Shown here: piece after piece, positions 27,318 to 35,333 of the stretch
Layout of the letters: each line of letters opens with the position of its first letter
Position numbering within the stretch: position 1 is the first letter of the stretch
NCBI RefSeq assembly: GCF_022399565.1
Contig: NZ_JAJTUT010000002.1
Coordinates: 186,001-250,000, forward strand
Source: Flavobacterium algicola
Lineage (GTDB): Bacteria > Bacteroidota > Bacteroidia > Flavobacteriales > Flavobacteriaceae
Direction of reading: 5' to 3'
Length of the DNA: 64,000 nt
The notes under the pieces: generated by a model
The model's database searches: none
Seen by the model: only the letters and a program-made list of their open reading frames with translations
What the model was told of the DNA's origin: nothing
Made by a program: the position numbers and the translations under genes

Positions 27318-28922
27318 TTATTCACCCTCATTTTTATTTTTAGCTTTTGTTAATGGCTGTTCATTAAGTTGCTTTTTCCAAATGTCTATCGGTACATCAT
27401 TCCTCTGCGGCTTTCCCGGTGTACTTCGACCATTGGCAACGTATTGCTCTAGCAATTTTGTCAAGCTAGCAACAATTTTTGGATCTTGATGCTGTAAATT
27501 AACTTTTTCAGCAAGATCTTCATGTATGTTATAAAGTTGAATAGGGGGCAAGCCCGCTGCAATAGCATCAGGACCTGTAAGTTCTCCTGCTCCTCCTGTG
27601 CCACCAGAACCAGGGCATAATTCCAATTTCCAATTTCCTTGGCGAATGGCAAAGCGTCCCGTCCAAGAATGATTGACGATGGCGTGAGATTGCTGTTTAT
27701 TGGTTTTTTCTAAAATTGTTGGTAACAAACTAAAAGAATCTTCACCTGCATTGTCGGGAAGTTTTGCACCCACCAGTTCTGCACTAGTGGCGAGCAGATT
27801 TGATAAACAAATTACTTCATTACTTTGGCTATTAGCCTTAATCTTACCCGGCCAACGGACAAAAAACGGAACTCGATGCCCACCTTCCCAAATGTCTAAT
27901 TTATACCCTCGAAATTCAGCACTAGGATAATGTCCAAGAGCCTCCAACTCATGTACCCCGATATAAGGCGCAACACCGTTGTCACTTGTAAAAATTACCA
28001 TTGTGTTTTTATTTAGTCCGGCTTTTTCTATAGCTTTCATGACTTCGCCAAGCGCCCAGTCGGTTTGCATTACAAAATCACCATAAGGTCCGAGGCCACT
28101 TTTATTCTGCCACTCTTTTGACGGTACTAACGGGGTGTGTGGCGATGGTAAAGCAAGATACAAAAAGAATGGTTTTTTATCTTTTCCTCTCTCATCGAGG
28201 TAATCGACAGCTTTTGTAGTGATCGTAGGTAAAACGTTTTCTGCTTCATAATCGGGTGCGGCTGGTCCTAATCGAGCGGGACCACGCTTGCTGACAGAAC
28301 CGTAAGTTAGTGATGGGAACTGCTTCTGAACGCTTGGTATTTGAGTAAAATGATCATTTTCGATAAAATCATAAGGCGGCATATCGGCTGAACCAGCAAT
28401 CCCGAAAAAATAATCAAAGCCATGTTGCAAGGGACCATCTGTGATTACTTTGGAATAATCATTTGAGTCATAATTTAAACCTAAGTGCCACTTTCCTATT
28501 GCTGCAGCGGTATATCCATGTTGTTTAAGCAAGCCACCTACAGTCAATCTACCCGACTCAATTAACGGTTTGCCATTACCGGATAATACACGCGCTTGTA
28601 GGTGTGTACGCCATGCATACCTGCCTGTGAGGACACTGTAACGTGAAGGTGTGCATACCGATGAGGAAGAATGCGCATCTGTGAAAGACATTCCTTCAGA
28701 TCGCAATTGATCCATATTTGGGGTTGCAATTTTACCTCGATCGGGATTTAGGCATTGTACATCGCCATATCCTAGATCATCACATAAGATATAAACAATA
28801 TTGGGTGATTTTTTATTAACTGACTCCTGAGCATACGCTCCACACATAGTCAGAGCGCTAAAGAGTATTATTGTAAGTTTTAACTGCAGTTTCAAAAACG
28901 GCACTTTTATAACTGATTTCAT
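27318..28922 (-). CDS. Sulfatase (S1 family), secreted
   Basis: 534 aa with a signal ending 'CGAYAQ'. Motifs: 'YILCDDLGYGDVQ', CTPSR (Cys90), 'GKWHLGLN' and 'FTSDNGVAPY'. The C-terminal 'NGRSTPGKPQRND' is nearly the same as in the plus-strand sulfatase at 6063 ('EGRSTPGKIQKND'), so the two are paralogues. It is the last gene of the minus-strand sulfatase arm, 215 bp after 29138, with a terminator in between, so it probably has its own promoter. Confidence 0.93.
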   Translation of the reverse strand: MKSVIKVPFLKLQLKLTIILFSALTMCGAYAQESVNKKSPNIVYILCDDLGYGDVQCLNPDRGKIATPNMDQLRSEGMSFTDAHSSSSVCTPSRYSVLTGRYAWRTHLQARVLSGNGKPLIESGRLTVGGLLKQHGYTAAAIGKWHLGLNYDSNDYSKVITDGPLQHGFDYFFGIAGSADMPPYDFIENDHFTQIPSVQKQFPSLTYGSVSKRGPARLGPAAPDYEAENVLPTITTKAVDYLDERGKDKKPFFLYLALPSPHTPLVPSKEWQNKSGLGPYGDFVMQTDWALGEVMKAIEKAGLNKNTMVIFTSDNGVAPYIGVHELEALGHYPSAEFRGYKLDIWEGGHRVPFFVRWPGKIKANSQSNEVICLSNLLATSAELVGAKLPDNAGEDSFSLLPTILEKTNKQQSHAIVNHSWTGRFAIRQGNWKLELCPGSGGTGGAGELTGPDAIAAGLPPIQLYNIHEDLAEKVNLQHQDPKIVASLTKLLEQYVANGRSTPGKPQRNDVPIDIWKKQLNEQPLTKAKNKNEGE

Positions 28923-29030
28923 TATTTAATATTTTATTTTGGTTAATGGCATGAAGCCTGTACTATTATACTATATCCTTGAGAAAACTTCAGGATTTTT
29001 ATTAGCCATGTTAGAACAGCGGAGCAGCAT

Positions 29031-29077
29031 TAAAAAAATCTCGATACACTTCACTGTTTGGGTAAGACGTATCGAGA
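29031..29077 (-). terminator. Rho-independent terminator after the 29138 sulfatase
   Basis: On the minus strand, TCTCGATAC and GTATCGAGA form a 9-bp perfect stem with a 21-nt loop, followed by a run of seven U. It lies 60 bp past the stop of the sulfatase at 29138. Confidence 0.7.
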
Positions 29078-29137
29078 AGTTTCTATTTTATTAATTGCAG
29101 CTTACAAATTTCATTCTGATGCTACTTTTAAAATTTT

Positions 29138-31063
29138 TTATGGCTTAGCAGTGGTGTTTTTTGGACTAACATAATTATAATAGGCTCCACACAATTCTTG
29201 TCCTTCGGCATCATAAAACCAAGTTTGTACCATTGCTGGTCCTGCCGGCAGTTTTATAGTAAAGACAGCACCATCAGATTCAGGAACGACATCCTTACGT
29301 TCGTCACTATAGGTTTTATTACCATTCCAAACGCGAATTCTAGCCGAACGTATAGGTAGTGGTTTTCCATAAGTAAGGGCATTGCTAATTGTCGTACGAA
29401 GTGGATTCTGAAGTCCAGAAGTTACTGTAGTTTCATTTGCAATATCACTGGGCCAACGTCGTAGGTCAAAAGTATAGTCATTGGCTTTTGCAAATGTTAC
29501 CGCATTAAAACCATTAGCTTTCAATCCGCCTGCGATCAATGTTTGATTCCATGGTGGAAGTCCAGCGTCCATGTGCCAATCATGTCCAAATAGACATATA
29601 GAAGGTTCTTCTGGCGATCCTATAATAGGACGTGCGTAGTCGGATGCATTTGCACTGACTTTAGTCCACCATTTTTCGTAAGCGTTTTGGAGTAATTTGA
29701 TAATTGTACTGTATTGACCAGATGTTGCTGTGTTAGCAAGTAGATCTTTCTTTTGTTGAAGATCTGCTTTAATGTCATATAATTCCCAAGGAGCAGTAGC
29801 CGATGTTCTCATTAGTCGCCATTTATGCTTGATCGATCCAGCAGCATCCAATTCGTCCTTCATAATACAAGCTTCCTTATATTTCACCAAATTATCTAGC
29901 CGTTGGTTGTCAACTATCAATACTCTTGTTCCAAAAGCAACATCTTTATTTTTAGTTTTTGTATCCAATAGCATTTTTACGCTACGGCCCGCTAAGACCG
30001 CTCTTGCAGGTCTATTGGTTACATCATGCAAGTTCAACACATCCATGAATGTAGGTAAGAGGTCCATTTCAGTAATCATACCCTCAATATCTCGGGACGT
30101 AGCTTTGGTTCCACCATAACCACCATCTGCCCAACGGACTACACAAGGTACGCGGTGACCCGCTTCATATGAGGTTGCTTTATCCCCTCGCAATCTAAAA
30201 TTTGCAATTCCATTATCTCCAAGAATGAAAACCACCATCGTATTACTAGCCATGCCAGAATCATCAAGAAATTTCATTATTCGCCCAACGTTCTTATCCA
30301 TATTTTCGATAGTTGCTACATGTGGGCTTACGCCTTTCCTTGCGTCTGGCGGAGTATCGTTTGGTTCATGGGCATCATTATAAGGTAAATAAACAAAAAA
30401 TGGCTCTTTGTCTTTTTGTTTGGCCTGCATATAATCTATAGCCTGAGTTGTAAAATAGTTGGAGGTGAATGCCTCTGGAATACCAAAATGTTTGGCAGCA
30501 CCGGGAAGGTTCGCATTTTCATCTGTAAGCATGACGGGTTTATCATCATTAAAAACTATTGATGGTGCTGTGTTTCGAATGCCCCATGGCGCTGGTTGTT
30601 GTTCGATACCACCTCCTTGAATCATATCCACCCTCTCAAAGCCACGATCTTTAGGACGGAAAGGATAGCTTTCCCCAAGATGCCATTTTCCAAATAATGC
30701 AGTACGATAGCCATTGGCTTTAAAAACATCCGCCATGGTTACTTCATCTTTATTCATAAAATAACGTCCCATAACGGTATGCCATACACCGACCTCATTA
30801 TCATCGCGACCCGTCATTAATTGTGAACGACTAGGCGAACAGGTTGGAGCAACATGAAAGTCGTTCAATCGAACACTTTCGCCAACCAATTGATCAATAT
30901 GTGGCGTTTGAGGTGAACTTTCGCTTTGGTTATAATAACTGTAATCACTATAGCTCAAATCATCTGGCATAATAATTATAACATTGGTTTTCTGGGCGAG
31001 AATACACATTGGCATCATAGCTAAAACTAATAGCGATAAAGTCAGTAACAATGGTTTTCTCAT
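29138..31063 (-). CDS. Arylsulfatase-type sulfatase (S1) with C-terminal extension
   Basis: 641 aa from ATG 31063, which gives the better signal peptide (to CILAQ); ATG 31087 is also in frame. Motifs: 'IIMPDDLSYSDYSYY', CSPSR (Cys75 from this start), 'FGKWHLGESYPF' and 'ILGDNGIANF'. It is ~120-150 residues longer than the other sulfatases. The extra C-terminal domain contains 'PPWNQTLIAGG', 'YTFDLRRWPSD' and 'FYDAEGQELCGAYY', a beta-sandwich seen in a subset of arylsulfatases. It is co-directional with 31172 (108 bp upstream). Confidence 0.92.
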   Translation of the reverse strand: MRKPLLLTLSLLVLAMMPMCILAQKTNVIIIMPDDLSYSDYSYYNQSESSPQTPHIDQLVGESVRLNDFHVAPTCSPSRSQLMTGRDDNEVGVWHTVMGRYFMNKDEVTMADVFKANGYRTALFGKWHLGESYPFRPKDRGFERVDMIQGGGIEQQPAPWGIRNTAPSIVFNDDKPVMLTDENANLPGAAKHFGIPEAFTSNYFTTQAIDYMQAKQKDKEPFFVYLPYNDAHEPNDTPPDARKGVSPHVATIENMDKNVGRIMKFLDDSGMASNTMVVFILGDNGIANFRLRGDKATSYEAGHRVPCVVRWADGGYGGTKATSRDIEGMITEMDLLPTFMDVLNLHDVTNRPARAVLAGRSVKMLLDTKTKNKDVAFGTRVLIVDNQRLDNLVKYKEACIMKDELDAAGSIKHKWRLMRTSATAPWELYDIKADLQQKKDLLANTATSGQYSTIIKLLQNAYEKWWTKVSANASDYARPIIGSPEEPSICLFGHDWHMDAGLPPWNQTLIAGGLKANGFNAVTFAKANDYTFDLRRWPSDIANETTVTSGLQNPLRTTISNALTYGKPLPIRSARIRVWNGNKTYSDERKDVVPESDGAVFTIKLPAGPAMVQTWFYDAEGQELCGAYYNYVSPKNTTAKP

Positions 31064-31171
31064 TTTTTGTTCTTTAATAGCAATCATAATTTGTGGTTAG
31101 TTATAGTTAGGTTGCTCTCATGATGAGGTTTGTGGTTGCAACCAATTAAATTTAAATAAGTAAAAAGTCTT

Positions 31172-32644
31172 TTAGTAGGTATCAGGAGCCCATTCCGGAA
31201 TTCCTTTTTCTTTTAACTGCTTGTTGTAGCGCAGGTGCAATGGTTGATCTTCTACTTTAGCCCGGTTTTCATTTACCATTAATGGTACAGAAGCTTTCCA
31301 CCAATTGTCGTATGGCGTTTTAAATGTTGCAACAACCTCTGGATGTTTTTCGAATACATTTTGAGTTTCTCCGGGGTCAGTAGCAATATCATATAGTTCG
31401 TTATTATTGACAAATCGCCATTTTTGATTGCGTACCGCAAATGTTTTATATTCTGATTCATTGACCATTCCTGTATCCCAGCGTCCACAATGTGTAAAAA
31501 GCAAACGATCTGTCCAATTTTCTTTTTTGTTTTCTAATAAAGGAAGTAAAGAACGACCTTCTAAGGATTGCATTTTTTTTGGTAATTTAGCTCCCGTCAG
31601 TTCGGCAAAAGTTTGGTAAATGTCAATTTGAGCTGTTAGCTCATTAATATCTTTACCTTCTGCAAGCACTCCTTTCCAATACCAAAAAAACGGAACGTGG
31701 TTTCCGCCTTCATGTGGTGAGTTTTTAGCTCCTTTTAAATTGGCATTAAAGTGAGATACTTTTTTTCCATTTAAAGTACCCGATAAATGAGTAGCACCGT
31801 TATCTGTAGTAAAGATCACCAGCGTATTATCTAATGAATTCCATTCGGTCAACTTTTTCATTAATAGAGCAAAATTGTCATCAATATTTTCAATCATACC
31901 ATACCTTCCTGCTGTTCCATCATCGTATCCCATTTCTAGGAAACGTTTTTTATAAGATTCTGGCGCGACAAGTGGAGCATGTGGTGCATTTAGAGCGATG
32001 TAAGTAAAATAAGGTTCCTTTGCATCAATTTTCTTTTTGGTCCAAGCCAAAGCCGCATCAAAGAATAAGTCTGTACAAAAACCTTTGGTTTTAACAATAG
32101 TTTCATTGTGGAGTAATACATTATCAAAGTATAAATTTTCCTCATTGGGTGGGAAATCGCCATAACGTGTTTGTCCAATTCCGCCTCCTCCGTGAATTAA
32201 TACTTCGTCAAAACCTCGGTTGCCAGGTAAATATTCGTCTGCATCACCGAGATGCCATTTTCCGAAAATACCTGTCGTATAACCAGCAGTTTTTAAAGCT
32301 TGTGGCAGCGTAAAGATATCCAAAGCCATTCTCTCACGCTCTAAAATGGTGTGTGTAACGCCCGCTCTAAATTCATGACGTCCGCTCATGATAGCCGCGC
32401 GTGTAGGAGCACATGTAGGACTCACATGATATTCTGTAAAGCGTGTCGCTTTTTCGTAGAATTTATCAATATTTGGTGTTTTTACTACTTGATTTCCCAT
32501 GCAGGAAAAGTCGCCCATCCCTTGGTCGTCTGTCATTACAAAAATGATATTTGGTCGACTATTTTTTAATTGAGAAACTTGAGCTTTTGAAATTAAGGGA
32601 ATGCTTATTATTAATAGAGTTAAAATCTTGGTTTTGATTTTCAT
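31172..32644 (-). CDS. Sulfatase (S1 family), secreted
   Basis: 490 aa with a signal ending 'LISKAQ'. Motifs: 'FVMTDDQGMGDFS', CAPTR (Cys78), 'GKWHLGDADEY' and 'FTTDNGATH'. The stretch 'EFRAGVTHTILERERM' after the catalytic motif is shared in outline with 29138 ('DNEVGVWHTVMGRYFM'), placing these two nearer each other than to the rest. It is the first gene of the minus-strand arm; an inverted repeat lies in its leader. Confidence 0.93.
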   Translation of the reverse strand: MKIKTKILTLLIISIPLISKAQVSQLKNSRPNIIFVMTDDQGMGDFSCMGNQVVKTPNIDKFYEKATRFTEYHVSPTCAPTRAAIMSGRHEFRAGVTHTILERERMALDIFTLPQALKTAGYTTGIFGKWHLGDADEYLPGNRGFDEVLIHGGGGIGQTRYGDFPPNEENLYFDNVLLHNETIVKTKGFCTDLFFDAALAWTKKKIDAKEPYFTYIALNAPHAPLVAPESYKKRFLEMGYDDGTAGRYGMIENIDDNFALLMKKLTEWNSLDNTLVIFTTDNGATHLSGTLNGKKVSHFNANLKGAKNSPHEGGNHVPFFWYWKGVLAEGKDINELTAQIDIYQTFAELTGAKLPKKMQSLEGRSLLPLLENKKENWTDRLLFTHCGRWDTGMVNESEYKTFAVRNQKWRFVNNNELYDIATDPGETQNVFEKHPEVVATFKTPYDNWWKASVPLMVNENRAKVEDQPLHLRYNKQLKEKGIPEWAPDTY

Positions 32645-32672
32645 TGTATTTATTGGTTTTTATGGGTTTATT

Positions 32673-32699
32673 CAACTGACAATTATGTGTTATCAGTTG
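32673..32699. promoter_or_regulatory. Inverted repeat in the leader of the minus-strand sulfatase arm
   Basis: CAACTGA and TCAGTTG (7-bp arms, 13-bp spacer, with two more paired bases inside) lie 29-55 bp before the ATG of the sulfatase ending at 31172. It could be an operator or an mRNA hairpin. No regulator gene is nearby. Confidence 0.35.
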
Positions 32700-33190
32700 G
32701 GCCGTAATTTATTTGATAAAAAGTAGATGATAACATTTAAACTTAATAGAAATTCTAAAGCGTCATCGATCTGTTTTGTGTATGTTCTTTGACAAGCGGT
32801 AATTTCAAAATTATGGAAACAATTACAAAAAGCTTTCCTCTAATAGACCAAAATATTGCTCAGAACGTGTTATTACTCACTTCTAATGATGCAATTGTAT
32901 TTCGCTTTTGCTAATTTACTTTTGTTTATGGCCTGCCTCAAAGTATCTTAGAGTTTGCAGGAATGTAAATGATTGATTTAAGTAAGTACTGTTCATAATC
33001 TAAAATGCTACAATTTACTATAGGCAGCGCTATTTTAAAACTATAACCTTAATGTTATATTTTGCCCTTCCGTGTTGATTTAGCACTATGACGTTCTTAG
33101 TTAATAATGCTTTAAAATTTTAAACTACTATCGCATTTCTAAATAACTATGAGTTTATGGTCTTTATTACAGTTATAATAAATTTACTAA
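32700..33190. other. Intergenic region between sulfatase arm and merC operon
   Basis: About 490 bp of AT-rich sequence separating the polysaccharide locus from the metal/pterin operon. The only frame I noticed is 32813-32914 (+, 33 aa, METITKSFPLID...), unrecognised and without a promoter; I do not call it a gene. Confidence 0.4.
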
Positions 33191-33191
33191 C

Positions 33192-33204
33192 GCAATATTA
33201 TTGC
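33192..33204. promoter_or_regulatory. Upstream palindrome of putative Fur/Zur operator
   Basis: GCAATA-T-TATTGC, perfect 6-1-6 palindrome placed over the -33 region of the merC promoter. Its half-site (TTGC/GCAA) recurs in the second box at 33228. Centre-to-centre distance is about 37 bp. Confidence 0.5.
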
Positions 33205-33221
33205 ATTTTAATAATTATATC

Positions 33222-33229
33222 TATATTTG
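33222..33229 (+). promoter_or_regulatory. Bacteroidota -7 box (TATATTTG) of merC-folE-PTPS
   Basis: Exact TAnnTTTG, 27 bp before the merC ATG (33257), with TTG at 33201-33203 about 19 bp upstream. The predicted start site is about 33235. Confidence 0.6.
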
Positions 33230-33242
33230 CAACAAAATTGCA
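33228..33242. promoter_or_regulatory. Downstream palindrome of putative Fur/Zur operator
   Basis: TGCAA-CAAAA-TTGCA, perfect 5-5-5 palindrome overlapping the end of the -7 box and the predicted start site. This position would block RNA polymerase when a repressor is bound. Confidence 0.5.
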
Positions 33243-33256
33243 TTAAGAGTTGCTAC

Positions 33257-33604
33257 ATGAAAAAACAGTCAGTATTAGATTTAGATATTATCGGGGCATC
33301 GAGTGCCATGTTATGCTTATTACATTGCGTACTTTTCCCAGTTATAAGCATGTTACCTCTATATTTTTTAAACAATAAGTGGATTGACATGTTTTTTGTT
33401 CTCATATCGATAGTTGTGGTTTCAAAAATAGTAAGTAGTAGAGCAGCAAGAAGGATTAAAATGATACTAAGTAGCTCGCTGCTTTTTCTGTTAATAGGCG
33501 TTTTGTTAGAGGCTATTTTTGAAATTGATACTCCTCTGGTTTTAATTGGCGGCATCGGGATGTTTATCGGGCATTTACTAAACTATAAATCACATTCGAA
33601 ATAA
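33257..33604 (+). CDS. MerC-domain small membrane protein
   Basis: 115 aa from ATG 33257; the frame extends to 33227, but that would start inside the promoter. About four membrane helices. The N-terminal 'MLCLLHCVLFPVIS' carries the MerC-type Cys/His motif in the first helix. The MerC family was named for mercury transport, but no other mer gene is present here. In Bacteroidota such proteins occur with Zur/COG0523-type zinc genes, and the palindromic promoter here fits metal-controlled expression. It overlaps nothing and is 1 bp from folE, so it is the first gene of a three-gene operon. Confidence 0.75.
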   Translation: MKKQSVLDLDIIGASSAMLCLLHCVLFPVISMLPLYFLNNKWIDMFFVLISIVVVSKIVSSRAARRIKMILSSSLLFLLIGVLLEAIFEIDTPLVLIGGIGMFIGHLLNYKSHSK

Positions 33605-33605
33605 G

Positions 33606-34262
33606 ATGATAAGTAAGAATCAAGACAAAGCAGATGAAATAGGGGATAACCATATAGGAACATCTACAGAAACACCCTTACGTAGCGATGCTTTCGCTAA
33701 AACCGATGAACAAAAAATGGAATCCATAGCTTTTCATTATCAAAAAATAATGGAAGAATTGGGATTGGATCTAAATGATGATAGCTTAAGCGGCACGCCT
33801 TATCGCGTAGCAAAAATGTACGTCAAAGAACTTTTTTCGGGCTTAGACCCAAAAAACAAACCAAAAATATCAGTTTTTGATAATAAATACGAGTATAATA
33901 AAATGCTGATTGAAAGCGACATTACGTTTAATTCCTCTTGCGAACATCATTTTTTACCCATAATCGGCAAGGCGCATATTGGTTACATTTCGTCAGGAAA
34001 AGTGATTGGATTGTCAAAAATGAATCGTATTGTGCAATATTATGGGCGTAGACCCCAGGTACAAGAACGAATGACGATGCAAATTTTTAACGAATTGAAA
34101 ACGGCTCTTCAAACTGATGATGTGATTGTGGTAGTCGAAGCCGAGCATTTGTGTGTTTCTACCCGTGGCGTGAATGACAAATCAAGCAAAACAACTACCA
34201 TAGAATATGGCGGACAATTTGGTGAAACTCAAATTCGAAATGATTTTTTAAAAATGATTTAA
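33606..34262 (+). CDS. folE: GTP cyclohydrolase I (type IA, zinc-dependent)
   Basis: 218 aa. It converts GTP to 7,8-dihydroneopterin triphosphate, the first step of folate, biopterin and queuosine pathways. The zinc site is complete: 'SSCEHHFLP' (Cys and His) and 'AEHLCVSTRG' (Cys). 'GLSKMNRIVQYYGRRPQVQERMT' is cut here as GLSKMNRI and RRPQVQERMT, typical folE segments. A ~35-residue N-terminal extension ('ETPLRSDAF') precedes the domain. It starts 1 bp after merC and ends 12 bp before the PTPS gene. A zinc enzyme in a putative zinc-repressed operon may be a back-up copy. Confidence 0.93.
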   Translation: MISKNQDKADEIGDNHIGTSTETPLRSDAFAKTDEQKMESIAFHYQKIMEELGLDLNDDSLSGTPYRVAKMYVKELFSGLDPKNKPKISVFDNKYEYNKMLIESDITFNSSCEHHFLPIIGKAHIGYISSGKVIGLSKMNRIVQYYGRRPQVQERMTMQIFNELKTALQTDDVIVVVEAEHLCVSTRGVNDKSSKTTTIEYGGQFGETQIRNDFLKMI

Positions 34263-34274
34263 AAACCAAATCAA

Positions 34275-34682
34275 ATGAAAACGACCATTTGTAGAGAGGC
34301 TCATTTTAATGCCTGCCATAGAATGCACAATCCTAATTGGACTGACCAGAAAAATGAAGCCGTATTTGGGGTATGTAATAATGTCAATTACCACGGACAT
34401 AACTTTAGACTTATTGTAAAAATCACGGGCGAAATAAATCCAGAAACGGGTTATGTAATGGATATGAAAGTATTAGGAACGATTATTAAAGACGAAATAG
34501 AAGATCGTTTTGATCATAAAAACCTCAACTTGGACTGTCCTGAATTTAAAGACAAAATAGCTTCTACCGAAAATTTTGCTTGGGTCATTCATTCCATAAT
34601 TAAAACAAAAATATCTGCTGATCTGAAGCTGAAAATCATTTTGTTCGAAACCAATAAAAATAGTGTTGAGGTCGAAGATTAG
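34275..34682 (+). CDS. 6-pyruvoyl-tetrahydropterin synthase / QueD family
   Basis: 135 aa. It uses the product of FolE (dihydroneopterin triphosphate) to make 6-pyruvoyl- or 6-carboxy-tetrahydropterin. Zinc ligands are His in 'REAHFNACHRM' and the pair in 'YHGHNF'; the catalytic Cys is in 'GVCNNVNYHGH'. The 'CNNxNxHGHNF' form is nearer eukaryotic-type PTPS than E. coli QueD, so a reduced-pterin product is as likely as a queuosine precursor. No queC, queE or sepiapterin reductase gene is adjacent. It is last in the operon. Confidence 0.85.
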   Translation: MKTTICREAHFNACHRMHNPNWTDQKNEAVFGVCNNVNYHGHNFRLIVKITGEINPETGYVMDMKVLGTIIKDEIEDRFDHKNLNLDCPEFKDKIASTENFAWVIHSIIKTKISADLKLKIILFETNKNSVEVED

Positions 34683-34720
34683 TAAAAAAGGATTCTTATG
34701 CCCCATAAGCTTTCTGTTAC

Positions 34721-35173
34721 CTATCCGTAGAGATTTTTTATCTCCGACATAACAAAGGTACTTTGGGTACTCCCTATGCTTTTTACGGCCCCCAATTTAT
34801 TAAACACAAAATCCTGATAATGCTTCATGTCTTTAGCAAAAACTTTCATTAAAAAATCGTAATCCCCTGATATATTGTAACATTCGACAATTTCTTCTAT
34901 TTTCATAATATCACTGACAAACTGATTCCCAATAGTTCGATCGTGTTGTTTCAATTTGATATTACAGAAAACAATGAATCCTCTATTTAATTTTTCGGCA
35001 TCAAGAAGTGCTATATATTTCTTAATATAACCATTGTTTTCCAGTCTTTTGATTCTTTCAAAAACTGGCGATGCTGATAGATTTACCATCTTAGCTAGTT
35101 CTTTAACCGTGTATTTAGAATTATCGTGAAGTATATTTAGTAACTGAAGATCAACGTTGTCTATCTGCTCCAT
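34721..35173 (-). CDS. Lrp/AsnC family transcriptional regulator
   Basis: 150 aa. The N-terminal winged HTH ('DVDLQLLNILHDNSKYTVKELA', cut here as LLNILHDNSKYT then VKELAKMVNLS, 'SPVFERIKRLENNGYI') is followed by the RAM ligand-binding domain ('IVECYNISGDYDFLMKV'). These proteins sense amino acids or related small molecules and often control a divergent transporter. The gene is transcribed away from the SBF transporter across a 160-bp gap, so that transporter is the first candidate target. It converges with the PTPS gene. Confidence 0.93.
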   Translation of the reverse strand: MEQIDNVDLQLLNILHDNSKYTVKELAKMVNLSASPVFERIKRLENNGYIKKYIALLDAEKLNRGFIVFCNIKLKQHDRTIGNQFVSDIMKIEEIVECYNISGDYDFLMKVFAKDMKHYQDFVFNKLGAVKSIGSTQSTFVMSEIKNLYG

Positions 35174-35296
35174 AGAATATTTTACTTTAAAGAGGTTTAA
35201 TTAAATTAAAAAAAGAATAATAATCTTCAAATATAACAAAAATCGATACAGAAACCTTATTTAAGTCGCAACTAAGATTTAGCAACCTGTAAAACT

Positions 35297-35304
35297 TACT
35301 TTTG
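35297..35304 (+). promoter_or_regulatory. Bacteroidota -7 box (TACTTTTG) of the SBF transporter
   Basis: Exact TAnnTTTG, 29 bp before the TTG start at 35334, in the divergent gap with the Lrp gene. Confidence 0.5.
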
Positions 35305-35333
35305 CAGTATAAAAGTCTAAAAAAAAGTGCACA

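Noticed and set aside
33257..33604. Mercury resistance operon
   Set aside because: Only a MerC-like protein is present; no MerR, MerA, MerT or MerP, and the neighbours are pterin genes.
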